Below are positions 44,931 to 54,770 of a stretch of 64,000 nucleotides of DNA, piece after piece. The stretch spans positions 116,042 to 180,041 of the forward strand of contig CAJTGB010000006.1 of NCBI GenBank assembly GCA_910575835.1. Reading direction: 5' to 3'. The position numbers and the translations under genes are program-made. This DNA is from Lachnospiraceae bacterium. Lineage in GTDB: Bacteria; Bacillota; Clostridia; Lachnospirales; Lachnospiraceae. Below the pieces are notes generated by a model. It saw only the letters and a list, made by a program, of their open reading frames with translations, was not told the origin of the DNA and ran no database searches. How positions within the stretch are numbered: the stretch's first letter is position 1; every line of letters begins with the position of its first letter.

Positions 44931-45674
44931 ATGAAAAAAATAATCGAAAACCTGATTCTGCTGTTAGGTGCATGTATTGGGATAGGAACATTAGTAGGTA
45001 AGTTTGAAAAGAAAAAGGGTTGGGTGGAAGGACATATCCCCTTTGGAATATATGAGAAACATATTAAGCGTCCATTGGATTTTGGTTTATCCCTTTTTGC
45101 ATTAATTGTTTTATGGCCAATGTTATTATTGGTTGCTATTGCTGTACGGGTGAAACTAGGTAGCCCTGTAATATTTACACAGGATCGTTCAGGAATTGGC
45201 GGTAAAAAATTTAAGATAATGAAGTTCCGTACTATGACAGATGCGGTTGATGCAGAAGGCAACCTTCTTCCGGATGAAGACAGACTGACGAGTTTTGGAA
45301 AATTCATTCGGAGTACAAGCTGCGATGAGTTGGTTTCGCTCATAAACATTGTTCTGGGTGATATGAGCATCATAGGCCCTAGAGCGTTGCCAGTCAGGTA
45401 CATTCCGTATTACACAGAAGAAGAAATCCATAGACACGATGTCAGGCCGGGACTGTCAGGTCTTGCACAGGTGAACGGAAGAAATTATGTTTCATGGGAA
45501 GACAAATTTAAGATGGATCAGGAGTATGTGTCGCATATTACGTTTTTAGATGATGTGAAGCTGGTATTAAAGACCGTTGGTGTTGTCTTTAAACATGAAA
45601 ACATTGAAACCGGTAGTTTCATAGAAAAAGACGGTGTAATATACAGACCGTTAGATGTAGAACGAGGTGAGTAA
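44931..45674 (+). CDS. Initiating phosphoglycosyltransferase (PglC/WcaJ type)
   Basis: 247 residues. A reentrant membrane helix (KRPLDFGLSLFALIVLWPML) is followed by the catalytic Asp-Glu (STSCDELVSLINIVLGDMS), GPRALPVRY and RPGLSGLAQVNGRN. These enzymes move a sugar phosphate to undecaprenyl phosphate and begin repeat-unit assembly. The N-terminal 40 residues add another hydrophobic segment. It overlaps the next gene's upstream region. Confidence 0.95.
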   Translation: MKKIIENLILLLGACIGIGTLVGKFEKKKGWVEGHIPFGIYEKHIKRPLDFGLSLFALIVLWPMLLLVAIAVRVKLGSPVIFTQDRSGIGGKKFKIMKFRTMTDAVDAEGNLLPDEDRLTSFGKFIRSTSCDELVSLINIVLGDMSIIGPRALPVRYIPYYTEEEIHRHDVRPGLSGLAQVNGRNYVSWEDKFKMDQEYVSHITFLDDVKLVLKTVGVVFKHENIETGSFIEKDGVIYRPLDVERGE

Positions 45675-45675
45675 A

Positions 45676-46962
45676 ATGAGAACTAATGTCATGATCTTTG
45701 GAGGAGGAGGATATAATCAGATTGCGGTGTATTTTGCTCTGAAGAATAGCCTGCTTTTTCATCCGATAATGGGATGTAGTTATGATAATCATTCAACATT
45801 CATAAGTAACGATGCTATCATTGATTTGCCATATACGAATGAACCTTCATTTGTTGAGAAACTGAATAAAGTCTTAGATGAACAGGATATTAAGTTCATC
45901 ATCCCAACTCACGATTCGGCAACAGTAACATTGATGGAGGAAAAAAAACAGATTCATGCAATAGTTGTGTGTTCACCATTAGAGACAACAAAAATATGCA
46001 GGTATAAATCTCTTACATATAAGGTGCTAGATGGCACGGATATAGTACCTAGGACCTACACGTATGCAGATCCGCAATTTCCTTTGTTTGCCAAGGATGA
46101 TAGGGGACAGGGCGGTAGGAATGCTCGTCTGATAAATAACGCTGAAGAACTTGAAGAACTTAAATCGGATGGAATTGATTACGTGCTCTGCGAGTATCTT
46201 CCAGGTGATGAGATAACTATAGATTGTTTTACGGACAGGCATGGAAAATTGAGATTTATTCAACCGAGAACGCGATCAAGACTGTTAAACGGGATATCTG
46301 CCCGTTCTGAGACCATAGAGTTTACCGAAGAAATAAAACATATTGTCAATGTTCTTTCGGAATGTATAGAGTTTAGAGGGTATTGGTTTGCACAATGTAA
46401 GAAAGATTCAGATGGCAGGTATAAGCTTATGGAGATATGCACTAGATTTGCCGGGACATTTGATTTGAGTAAAAGCCTTGATATTAATCTACCGCTTTTG
46501 GCATTGTGTGATTTCTCTGAGATGGAGATAGGAATTACACCTAATAAGTACAAGATACAGTCGGATAAAACATATATCGATAGATATAAGATCGATTACA
46601 AATACGAAAGAGTATATCTTGATTTTGATGATACCCTGGTTTTTCGCAGGGAGAAATATAACACTGAAGCTATGCGTTTCGTGTTTCAATGTCTGAACAA
46701 GGGGATTGAGATTGTACTGCTTACAAAACATGAGTATGACATCTATGAAACAATGAAAAAGATCCATCTGAATGAGGAACTGTTCTCGGAGATTATAGAA
46801 GTTCCTTTGGATAAGATGAAATATGAATATGTAAATGAAGACAAGCCTTCAATCTTTATAGACAATGCGTATGCAGAACGTGCAGCCATAAAAGCATATA
46901 CAAATATGCCGACATTTGATGTTTCGAATTTTAATTGCCTTATAGACTGGGCTGATGATTGA
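45676..46962 (+). CDS. ATP-grasp ligase fused to a HAD-like domain
   Basis: 428 residues from the ATG at 45676 (GAGGTG upstream). Residues 1-300 form a pre-ATP-grasp and ATP-grasp unit (FAKDDRGQGGRNARL, EYLPGDEITIDCF, LMEICTRFAGTFDL). From about residue 313 a HAD-like domain begins with YLDFDDTLVFRREKYNTEA and ends FIDNAYAERAA. ATP-grasp enzymes join a carboxylate to an amine or other nucleophile through an acyl phosphate. The next gene overlaps or follows it directly. The substrate is unknown. Confidence 0.85.
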   Translation: MRTNVMIFGGGGYNQIAVYFALKNSLLFHPIMGCSYDNHSTFISNDAIIDLPYTNEPSFVEKLNKVLDEQDIKFIIPTHDSATVTLMEEKKQIHAIVVCSPLETTKICRYKSLTYKVLDGTDIVPRTYTYADPQFPLFAKDDRGQGGRNARLINNAEELEELKSDGIDYVLCEYLPGDEITIDCFTDRHGKLRFIQPRTRSRLLNGISARSETIEFTEEIKHIVNVLSECIEFRGYWFAQCKKDSDGRYKLMEICTRFAGTFDLSKSLDINLPLLALCDFSEMEIGITPNKYKIQSDKTYIDRYKIDYKYERVYLDFDDTLVFRREKYNTEAMRFVFQCLNKGIEIVLLTKHEYDIYETMKKIHLNEELFSEIIEVPLDKMKYEYVNEDKPSIFIDNAYAERAAIKAYTNMPTFDVSNFNCLIDWADD

Positions 46963-46969
46963 GGAAAAA

Positions 46970-47974
46970 ATGGAAATCGGAAGTGAGTTCTGGGATGTTC
47001 CGGTCACTAATGATAAATATAAGCTTTTCAATGAGAGTGTTAGTTGGTTTTTATCAGGAAGGATTTCGCTCAGAGCTATTATAAAAGACATAACAAAAAA
47101 CGCTGAAGTTCATACAGTAGCTATGCCATCGTGGTGTTGTCATTCTATGCTCGAGCCTTTTTGGAATGCTGGATTAGATATTAAGTTTTATCCAGTATAT
47201 TTTCAGGAAGAGATTGTTCAAAGAGTTAGTCTTGAAGCTGATGTATTGCTGGTAATGGATTATTTTGGTTATACAGGAAGGATACCTGATCTTTCGTCAT
47301 ATAAGGGGATTGTAGTCAGAGATGTTACGCATTCCATCTTTTCGGCGACGTATTCGGATGCTGACTATTATTTCGGATCACTTCGTAAGTGGTGTGGTGT
47401 CTGGTCTGGTGGTTATGCATGGATGACAGATGGCAGAAAACTTGTCGCAGATGATTACGATGATCAAGGATATGCGGATCTTCGTATGAAAGCAATGGAG
47501 TTAAAATATAACTATATCAATAGTTTGAAAAACAGTGATAAAGGATATTTGGAAGTGTTTGATGAAGCAGAAGAAATGCTTAACAATGTTAGAGTTGTTT
47601 CGGCAGCGGAGAGAGATATTCAACTGGCTCATAAATTGAATGTTGAATATATAAAGAATAAAAGAAGGAAAAATGCTGAGATTTTGCGCGACGCATTTCC
47701 CAAGTGGATCGTCTTTCGGGAAATGAAACATACAGATTGTCCGATGTTTGTGCCGATTATCGTGCCGAATGGTAAAAGAGATGAACTTAGAAGGCATTTG
47801 ATGGAAAAGGAAATATATTGTCCTATTCATTGGCCGGTAAGTAATCATCATCATTTAGATAAAAAGGAAATGTTTATATATCAGAATGAACTTAGTCTCG
47901 TCTGTGATCAGAGATATAATCGAGAAGATATGTGGCGAATAATTGATGTGATAAGAGATTTTATGGAGGGATAG
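46970..47974 (+). CDS. DegT-like PLP enzyme of unknown substrate
   Basis: 334 residues from the ATG at 46970, behind GAGGA; an alternative ATG at 46955 would overlap the previous stop by 8 nt. The candidate PLP lysine is K140 in YYFGSLRKWCGVWSGGYAW; VRDVTHSIF resembles the Asp/His segment of DegT enzymes. It is shorter and more divergent than the sugar aminotransferase at 43600. It lies between the ATP-grasp-HAD and FemAB-like genes with 0-3 nt spacing, so the three probably act together. Confidence 0.75.
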   Translation: MEIGSEFWDVPVTNDKYKLFNESVSWFLSGRISLRAIIKDITKNAEVHTVAMPSWCCHSMLEPFWNAGLDIKFYPVYFQEEIVQRVSLEADVLLVMDYFGYTGRIPDLSSYKGIVVRDVTHSIFSATYSDADYYFGSLRKWCGVWSGGYAWMTDGRKLVADDYDDQGYADLRMKAMELKYNYINSLKNSDKGYLEVFDEAEEMLNNVRVVSAAERDIQLAHKLNVEYIKNKRRKNAEILRDAFPKWIVFREMKHTDCPMFVPIIVPNGKRDELRRHLMEKEIYCPIHWPVSNHHHLDKKEMFIYQNELSLVCDQRYNREDMWRIIDVIRDFMEG

Positions 47975-47976
47975 AG

Positions 47977-49011
47977 ATGGCACTCACAGTCTATACGCTT
48001 GAAGAATCTGAACAGTGGGATGCCATAGTACGTTCCTTTGGGGATTATGATATCTATTGGTTAAGCGGTTATGTAAGAGCATTTCAGATTCATGGAGATG
48101 GTACACCGCATTTGTTTTATTACGAAGAAGATTCTGTTCGTGGGATAAATGTGGTTATGAAGCGAGATGTGGCCGATAATGAGCATTTTAAGGGAAAGAT
48201 AGAAGCAGGTCAATTTTTTGATTTTACATCGCCCTATGGATATGGGGGATGGATTATTGAAGGAGATAATGCTGATAACTTGTTTAAGGCATATGAGTCC
48301 TGGATAGAAAAGAATGAGATAATATGTGAATTTATTCGCTTCCATCCAATGGTAAAGAACAATGGGATATGCGGTTCTTTCTATGAAGTCATTCGGCTCG
48401 GAGAAGTTGTACATATGAATCTGTCTTCACCAGAGGATATTTGGAGTAATATCGCCAGTAAAAATCGAAATGTGATACGCAAGGCTATAAAAAATGATAT
48501 TAAAATCTATAACGGAAGGTTTCCAGAAATATATGAAAAATTCCGAGTAATCTACAACCGTACTATGGATAAAGATAATGCAGAAGAGTATTACTACTTT
48601 GAACCTGTTTTTTACAATTCAGTTCTCGAGGATCTTCAGCAAAATTCGCAGGTGTTTTGGGCAGAGAAGAACGGGCAGGTGATAGCAGCTTCTATCATAA
48701 TTTGTGCTAATGGTCGAATGAATTACCATTTATCTGGAAGTCTAAGAGAGTTTGGTTCCTTAGCACCTACTAATCTGCTTCTTTATAAAGCTGCTCTTTG
48801 GGGATGTGCTAATGGATATAAGACCTTTTATCTTGGCGGCGGTGTTGGATCCGGCGAAGATAGCCTGTTTAAGTTTAAGAGGGCATTCTACAAAGGTAAA
48901 TTGAATCATTTTTATATAGGAAAAAAGATATATAATCAGGATAAATACGATGAGTTAGTTGGCAGAAGAGGACCTGTAGATAGTGGGTATTTTCCAAAAT
49001 ACAGAGCATAA
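47977..49011 (+). CDS. FemAB/GNAT-like transferase
   Basis: 344 residues. The pattern NIASKNRNVIRKAIKNDIKI followed by YNRTMDKDNAEEYYYF and MNYHLSGSLREFGSLAPTNL, LLYKAALWGCANGYKTFYLGG is that of FemX/FemAB-type double-GNAT proteins. These transfer an aminoacyl group from tRNA to a cell-wall precursor, or acyl groups to a sugar. It begins 2 nt after the PLP enzyme gene. The substrate is unknown. Confidence 0.82.
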   Translation: MALTVYTLEESEQWDAIVRSFGDYDIYWLSGYVRAFQIHGDGTPHLFYYEEDSVRGINVVMKRDVADNEHFKGKIEAGQFFDFTSPYGYGGWIIEGDNADNLFKAYESWIEKNEIICEFIRFHPMVKNNGICGSFYEVIRLGEVVHMNLSSPEDIWSNIASKNRNVIRKAIKNDIKIYNGRFPEIYEKFRVIYNRTMDKDNAEEYYYFEPVFYNSVLEDLQQNSQVFWAEKNGQVIAASIIICANGRMNYHLSGSLREFGSLAPTNLLLYKAALWGCANGYKTFYLGGGVGSGEDSLFKFKRAFYKGKLNHFYIGKKIYNQDKYDELVGRRGPVDSGYFPKYRA

Positions 49012-49109
49012 AATTGTGGGTTTTCCAAGAAATGTTGTATTGTTATAAAAAGGATAGTTTATGATGATTAGAATAGTTGTCGAGCAAATCATATGTGAGG
49101 AAGAATGAT

Positions 49110-50258
49110 ATGAGCAATCAGATGTCTTTGATGCTATATTATAGTGTTTTTTTTATCTCAGCATTATTTGCGCATGTGATTGAGAAAAAAGACAGATTAT
49201 CGGGAACAAAAAGTATATGTTACTTCAGGAATGGAATAATGAAAATATATTCGAAAAAAATGTTATTGTGGTTTGCAATGATGTTTTTTCCGGTATATAT
49301 TGCCACTATTAGATATGGTATAGGAACCGATTACACGCAGTATAAGGTGTTTTTTTATAGAAATAGCGCCATAAACTTGAGTGATTTATCATCTGTGGCT
49401 TTACAGCCAACAGAAGTTATTTCAAATGTTATATATAAAATTGCATATATTCTTTTTGGAGACTTTCAAGGATATTTATTCATTACATCCTTAATAACTA
49501 TATGGGTTGCATTTGTCGCAATGCATTATTACAGTAATGAGATTAGTTTTTTTGTTGCAACGTTTAGCTATTTTTGTTTATGCTACGCGCCTTCGTTGAA
49601 TATCATACGGCAAATGATGGCAGTATCGGTGGTTTTTTATGGTTTGAGATATATCACCAACAAAAAGTTAATAAAATACCTGATTACAATATTAGTTGCT
49701 ACGTTATTTCATACAACAGCTATTTTTGGGGTCTTATTTTACTTTTTAAGAATTAAAAATGATAAGAATGTAAAAATTAGGCAGATTGGTATGATTATTG
49801 TCTGCCTGTCATTTCCTATTTTTTTTGGCAGCATTTTTGAACTTTTCACTTCGCTTTCTCTGTTCAGAACATACTATGGTTTTTTCTATAGTACGGATTT
49901 TGGGTTTCTGCATGTAACAGATATTGTTTTTAGGTTGCCAATTGCAATAGTGATAATAGTATTCAGAAAAAAATTAGAAGCAAGGAATGAAGTTAATTAT
50001 TTCTTTGAGTTACTATTTTTGATGGAATTTGTTTCGTTAATGCTGACATCTTATAATAAATGGCTTTATAGATTGATGTATTATTGTATCCCAGGAGAGA
50101 TTGTGCTTGTATCGCAGTTTCCGCAATGTGTACCATTAAGAGATAAGCAAATAGTCAGAATTGGAGTCGTGTTCTACTACGCTGCCTTTTTCTTTTTGAA
50201 TAATTATGTAAGAGGTGTGGATGAAATATTCCCGTTTGTTTCTATATATATGAAATGA
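49110..50258 (+). CDS. EpsG-family membrane protein, Wzy-like polymerase
   Basis: 382 residues from the ATG at 49110 (GTGAGGAAGAATG upstream). It is hydrophobic with about ten helices. The motif ATIRYGIGTDYTQYKVFFYR near residue 65-85 is the EpsG signature. Such proteins are thought to polymerise repeat units outside the membrane. It is the only polymerase candidate in the locus. Confidence 0.85.
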   Translation: MSNQMSLMLYYSVFFISALFAHVIEKKDRLSGTKSICYFRNGIMKIYSKKMLLWFAMMFFPVYIATIRYGIGTDYTQYKVFFYRNSAINLSDLSSVALQPTEVISNVIYKIAYILFGDFQGYLFITSLITIWVAFVAMHYYSNEISFFVATFSYFCLCYAPSLNIIRQMMAVSVVFYGLRYITNKKLIKYLITILVATLFHTTAIFGVLFYFLRIKNDKNVKIRQIGMIIVCLSFPIFFGSIFELFTSLSLFRTYYGFFYSTDFGFLHVTDIVFRLPIAIVIIVFRKKLEARNEVNYFFELLFLMEFVSLMLTSYNKWLYRLMYYCIPGEIVLVSQFPQCVPLRDKQIVRIGVVFYYAAFFFLNNYVRGVDEIFPFVSIYMK

Positions 50259-50286
50259 TTTTTGAGAAAGGTTTTTCGTATTAGTT

Positions 50287-51039
50287 ATGAGTGTTTATGT
50301 AATTACACATAAAAAATTTGATTCAAAAATTATGTACGATGATGACTACAGGATGCTGTTAGTTGGAGCTTACAAAGGGCATGTTTGCGGAGATTTTTTT
50401 GATGACACCGGGACAAATATTAGCAAATCAAATTCTAATTATTGTGAACTGACTGGTTTGTACTGGTTGTGGAAGAATTGTGATGATGATTATATAGGTA
50501 TAGTTCATTATCGCAGATTTTTTACACATTCGTTCAAAGCTGATAAGGCGTTAACAAAGAATGAAATAAAAAAACTATTAAAAAAATATGACGTGATTCT
50601 TCCGTTTCATACCAGATATAAGATGACGGTTAAGGAGGATTTGTGTATAGAATCTGTAAGAATTGACCATTTAGAAGAAATGGAAAGGATACTGAAAAAA
50701 AGATATCCGGAGTATTACGAAGCTTATTTATCAGTCTTTAATGGAAAAAAGTGCTCATTATACAATATGATGATTATAAAAAAAGAGCTGTTTTATAAGT
50801 ATTGTGAATGGCTTTTTTCGATATTATTTGAACTTGAAGAAACAATAGATCTAACGAATTGTACGGATTACCAAAAAAGAATATATGGATTCTTATCAGA
50901 AAGGCTGATAAATGTTTGGATTAGGCATAATCAACTAAAAGTAGGGGAAGTGGGGATTATTCCTGTAGAGGTACAACGTGATTTTAAAACAAGAGTTCTC
51001 ACAGGGCTAAAGAGAGTAGTACTATACCGCTTATTATAG
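50287..51039 (+). CDS. DUF4422 glycosyltransferase
   Basis: 250 residues. VYVITHKKFD at the N terminus, NISKSNSNYCELTGLYWLWK, and YIGIVHYRRFF are the hallmark of DUF4422 proteins, a glycosyltransferase-like family in capsule clusters. It is expected to add one sugar of the repeat unit; donor and linkage are unknown. Confidence 0.85.
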   Translation: MSVYVITHKKFDSKIMYDDDYRMLLVGAYKGHVCGDFFDDTGTNISKSNSNYCELTGLYWLWKNCDDDYIGIVHYRRFFTHSFKADKALTKNEIKKLLKKYDVILPFHTRYKMTVKEDLCIESVRIDHLEEMERILKKRYPEYYEAYLSVFNGKKCSLYNMMIIKKELFYKYCEWLFSILFELEETIDLTNCTDYQKRIYGFLSERLINVWIRHNQLKVGEVGIIPVEVQRDFKTRVLTGLKRVVLYRLL

Positions 51040-51063
51040 TGAGAAACAATGTAGGAGCATAAC

Positions 51064-52176
51064 ATGAAAAGGGTTTTAGTTACTGGAGGATCCCAAATTG
51101 GAAAAGCAGGTGTTGCGTCAATTGTGTATAAATGGGGAACATCTTTTTCTGGTGAAGTTGTATATGATTACTTAATGCAGCGAGGACTTCCAGATCAGAT
51201 TTATGTTGACAATATAAGAAATAAAGGCTCAAGGATATTCACGATGGATAATCGTTCACATTCTATGCTGAGTATTATTTTTTGGGTGAAAAATATAGTT
51301 AAAAAATATGGGTATGAGACAATTCATATCAACACTGATTCAGCTTATGTTGCTGCTGCATATATTTATGCCAGTAAATGGGGGGGAACAAAGAACATAT
51401 ATGTTCATTCTCATTGTACGCGTATAGATGATAATAGTACTTTTGTAAGGAATTTGAAGACTATTTTTCATTATATTTGTAGGCCGTATGTCATAAGGAA
51501 TTCCAAACGGTATTTAGCATGTTCAAAAACTGCATGTGAGTGGATGTTTGGGAAAAAAGCCTTAAATAGTAGAAAATATCTGTTTATTGAAAATGGTGTG
51601 GAGGTAGAAAAATATCTGTTCAAAGAAGCAGTCAGAGAGAAAAAGCGTAAAGAATTGGGTATTTCTAATAAATATGTATTAGGAAATATTGGACGTTTTT
51701 CTTATCAAAAGAATCATGAGGCTTTAATTGATATCTTTTTTAAATATCTACAAGTGAATTCAAAGGCTGTTCTTTTACTAATAGGGGAAGGCGAATTAGA
51801 GTTTCAAATAAAGAATAGAATCAAACAATATAAAATAGAGAGCAAAGTCATCATTTTAGGAAGACGAAATGATGTAAATGAATTATTGAATGCCATGGAT
51901 ATTTTGGTGATGCCATCAAGATTTGAGGGGTTACCGGTTACTGCAGTTGAAGCACAAATGACCTCTTTGTCTTGTGTTCTCTCGGACGATATCACTGAAG
52001 AAGCAAAATTTACACCAAATGTAAGTTTTGCAAGTGTTCAGAGTGTTAAGGACTGGGTTAGTAAAATTGAAAAACATCGAAGAGATAGAAGGCCTTACCC
52101 CTCAAAAATGTTATATGATAGTTTGTTTAATGTCATAAATTCAGCTAATAAACTTGAAAAAGTCTTATTAAAATAG
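51064..52176 (+). CDS. GT4-type glycosyltransferase
   Basis: 370 residues of the GT-B fold. The C-terminal half has LGNIGRFSYQKNHEALIDIF, LIGEGELE, VIILGRRNDVNELLNAMDI and MPSRFEGLPVTAVEAQ, the nucleotide-sugar site of family 4 transferases (EpsF/CapM-like). The N terminus begins MKRVLVTGGSQIGKAGVASI. It starts 24 nt after the DUF4422 gene. Confidence 0.92.
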   Translation: MKRVLVTGGSQIGKAGVASIVYKWGTSFSGEVVYDYLMQRGLPDQIYVDNIRNKGSRIFTMDNRSHSMLSIIFWVKNIVKKYGYETIHINTDSAYVAAAYIYASKWGGTKNIYVHSHCTRIDDNSTFVRNLKTIFHYICRPYVIRNSKRYLACSKTACEWMFGKKALNSRKYLFIENGVEVEKYLFKEAVREKKRKELGISNKYVLGNIGRFSYQKNHEALIDIFFKYLQVNSKAVLLLIGEGELEFQIKNRIKQYKIESKVIILGRRNDVNELLNAMDILVMPSRFEGLPVTAVEAQMTSLSCVLSDDITEEAKFTPNVSFASVQSVKDWVSKIEKHRRDRRPYPSKMLYDSLFNVINSANKLEKVLLK

Positions 52177-52221
52177 ATCATCTGAAAAGTCTGAAAACAT
52201 TATATGAATTGAGGTTGGAGA

Positions 52222-52398
52222 TGTTTAATAGTAGGTGCAGGATTAGATAGAACTATAATATCTCAGTAGATCAAGGCAGTGGGGAAGTTGGTTATTGTGG
52301 TTGAAAGAAGGCCACGTATTGCAGGTAATATATACATGAAGAGTATTGGAGCTATTAATGTTCACAAGTATAGTGCGCACTTGGAGAATATAATATTG
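52222..52398 (+). pseudogene. Remnant of a UDP-galactopyranose mutase gene (glf)
   Basis: In one frame the sequence reads LIVGAGLDRTIIS, a stop, then KLVIVVERRPRIAGNIY and GAINVHKYSAH. These match the FAD-binding start of Glf (LIVGAGLFG..., DKRPHIAGNIYT, GINVHKYGAHIFHT). Only about 60 codons survive, with an in-frame stop. The rest of the gene is absent. This accounts for the 303-nt gap between the two glycosyltransferase genes. Confidence 0.7.
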
Positions 52399-52479
52399 TG
52401 ACATGGATTAGGTTGTCAAGATGACTTTAGAGAGTGTAGATGAATTAAATCTATAAAATTACGAGGTAATGCAAAAGTG

Positions 52480-53361
52480 ATGGTATCAGCAATTATAACG
52501 ACTCATAATAGAAAAGCACTACTTAAAAGGGCAATAGAGAGTGTTCTGTCTCAGATATATAAAGATATCGAATGTATAGTTATTGATGATGCTTCGAACG
52601 ACGGAACAACGGATTATATTTCAGAATACATAACGGAGAATAGAATAATCTATCATCGTATTTCTGAGGATGAATCCACAGGTGGGAATCATGCAAGAAA
52701 TGTTGGAATCTCAATGGCACGGGGAAAATATATAGCTTTCTTAGATGATGACGATGAATGGTTGCCAATGAAAATAGAAGAACAAGTTAATTGTCTAATT
52801 CAAAATCCAGGTATTCAATTCGTTCATGTAGGTGGATATAAGGTTTATGATAGTGAAAATGGGAGAACTGAAACTGTAGGAAATAGTTCTGGTCAATATA
52901 TTGTACAAGATTTTAAAAGAGAAATTCTAACAGGGATAAGGACGATGAATGTTGCTATGATGGTTGAAAAAGCCCTGTTGCTTGATGTAGGTGGTTTTGA
53001 TGAGAAACTTAAATATTTGCAGGAATATGAATTATCAATACGATTATTTCAAAAAACTAAGGCAGTATATATTGATAAACCGTTATATGTTGTTCATATA
53101 AATAAAGCTGATAAAAAGAGACTTACAAATAATGTTGGTGGATGGGAAAGAACTTTAAAAATAATCACTAATAAGCATCATGAACTTTTTGACAGGCTTT
53201 CTCAAAAAGAGAAAACAGAAAGAAAATATTATTTTCTTGGTGATGGAATTATACGAGCACGAAATGCGAATGATAGAGTTAGATTAATAAAATTTTATTG
53301 CATGATTTTTTTTGATCCTAGAATAGATCTTATGCTTTTGAAAAGGAAGATGAAAAAATAA
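52480..53361 (+). CDS. GT2-type glycosyltransferase
   Basis: 293 residues of the GT-A fold: VSAIITTHNRKALLKRAIES, the DDAS motif (VIDDASNDGTTDYI), the metal-binding FLDDDDEWLP and the acceptor-side FDEKLKYLQEYELSIRLF. The start is placed at the ATG at 52480 (GTG at 52477 also possible); the ribosome binding site GAGG is distant. Confidence 0.9.
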   Translation: MVSAIITTHNRKALLKRAIESVLSQIYKDIECIVIDDASNDGTTDYISEYITENRIIYHRISEDESTGGNHARNVGISMARGKYIAFLDDDDEWLPMKIEEQVNCLIQNPGIQFVHVGGYKVYDSENGRTETVGNSSGQYIVQDFKREILTGIRTMNVAMMVEKALLLDVGGFDEKLKYLQEYELSIRLFQKTKAVYIDKPLYVVHINKADKKRLTNNVGGWERTLKIITNKHHELFDRLSQKEKTERKYYFLGDGIIRARNANDRVRLIKFYCMIFFDPRIDLMLLKRKMKK

Positions 53362-53450
53362 AGTAAAAAATTGAAATACGGTATTAATAGATTAAAGTAA
53401 GCTATCAATACGTGTACGACAATATCTCGAAGAACGAGGAGAAAATGGTA

Positions 53451-54770
53451 ATGCTGTATAAAGATTTAAAGAATGGCAAGGAAAAATTATCTCTTATTGG
53501 GCTTGGATATGTAGGGATGCCTATTGCGCATGCTTTCGCGAAGAAGGGGTTACATGTAATCGGCTTTGATTTGAATAATGAAAAAATAGAATTATACAAA
53601 TCAGGAGTTGATCCTACTAACGAAATTGGAGATGAAGAGATTAAAAAGACAAAAATTCAATTTACATCTGATGAATCAGATTTGAAAAGAGCTAAATTTC
53701 ATATTATAGCCGTTCCTACACCAGTTAATACAGACCATACCCCTGATTTGACACCAGTAATTGGAGCGTCTGAAATTGTTGGTAGAAATCTTGTTCCTGG
53801 ATCAATTATTGTTTATGAATCTACAGTTTATCCAGGGTGTACAGAGGATGTTTGCATTCCGATTTTGGAAAAGAACAGTGGGATGAAATGTGGTGTAGAT
53901 TTCAAAGTTGGATATTCTCCGGAGCGTATTAATCCAGGTGACAAAATTCACAGACTTGAAAATATCCATAAAATTGTATCTGCTATAGATTTGGAGTCTT
54001 TAGAAGAAATAAAATCGGTATATGATCTTGTTATTGAAGTTGGAACTCATTCTGTTTCTAATCTTCGGACAGCCGAGGCAGTAAAAGTTGTGGAAAACAG
54101 TCAAAGAGATATTAATATAGCATTTATGAATGAACTTGCTATGGTGTTTGATAAGATGAATATTGATACCAACGAGGTGGTTGACGGTATGAACACAAAA
54201 TGGAATGCACTTGGATTTCGTCCAGGGCTTGTAGGTGGCCACTGCATCGGCGTTGATCCTTATTATTTTACATATGAAGCAGAAAAACTTGGATATCATA
54301 GTCAAATAATACTCAACGGACGCATTGTAAATGATTCTATGGGTGCGTATGTTGCAAATGCTGCCATAAAGAAGATGATTGAGGCTGGTCAGGCTCCAAA
54401 AAAGAGCAGGGTTGTTATTTTGGGGTTGACTTTTAAGGAAAATTGTCCTGACACGAGGAATAGTAAGGTTGATGATATTATCAAACAATTAAATAAGTAC
54501 GGTATAGAACCAACTGTGGTAGATCCGTGGGTAAGCAAAATAGATGTAAAGTACGAATATAGAGTAGAACTAACAGATATAGACGAGGTAAAAGACGCTG
54601 ATTGTATAATTGTAGCTGTTGCCCATGATGAATTTAGATCAATGTGTTTGGATGATTTAAAAAAACTCTATAGAGTTTGTCCGGATGAAGATAAAGTATT
54701 TATTGATGTAAAGGGGCTTTATAATATTTCTGATCTGGAGGCTTCAGGGATGAAATGGTGGAGACTATGA
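53451..54770 (+). CDS. UDP-sugar 6-dehydrogenase (WbpA/TviB type)
   Basis: 439 residues from the ATG at 53451, 9 nt after GGAG (ATG at 53445 also possible). The NAD site is LSLIGLGYVGMPIAHAF, the oxidation Cys is C265 in LVGGHCIGVDPYY, and the C-terminal domain has LGLTFKENCPDTRNSKV. The sequence is closest to dehydrogenases of UDP-GlcNAc/ManNAc (Vi antigen type). With the UDP-GlcNAc 2-epimerase at 59327 it suggests ManNAcA or GalNAcA-type uronic acid in the capsule. It overlaps the next gene by 4 nt. Confidence 0.93.
   Translation: MLYKDLKNGKEKLSLIGLGYVGMPIAHAFAKKGLHVIGFDLNNEKIELYKSGVDPTNEIGDEEIKKTKIQFTSDESDLKRAKFHIIAVPTPVNTDHTPDLTPVIGASEIVGRNLVPGSIIVYESTVYPGCTEDVCIPILEKNSGMKCGVDFKVGYSPERINPGDKIHRLENIHKIVSAIDLESLEEIKSVYDLVIEVGTHSVSNLRTAEAVKVVENSQRDINIAFMNELAMVFDKMNIDTNEVVDGMNTKWNALGFRPGLVGGHCIGVDPYYFTYEAEKLGYHSQIILNGRIVNDSMGAYVANAAIKKMIEAGQAPKKSRVVILGLTFKENCPDTRNSKVDDIIKQLNKYGIEPTVVDPWVSKIDVKYEYRVELTDIDEVKDADCIIVAVAHDEFRSMCLDDLKKLYRVCPDEDKVFIDVKGLYNISDLEASGMKWWRL

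Noticed and set aside
44931..44960. Frameshift between the aminotransferase and sugar transferase genes
   Set aside because: Both proteins are complete with family-typical ends and are separated by a normal 41-nt gap.
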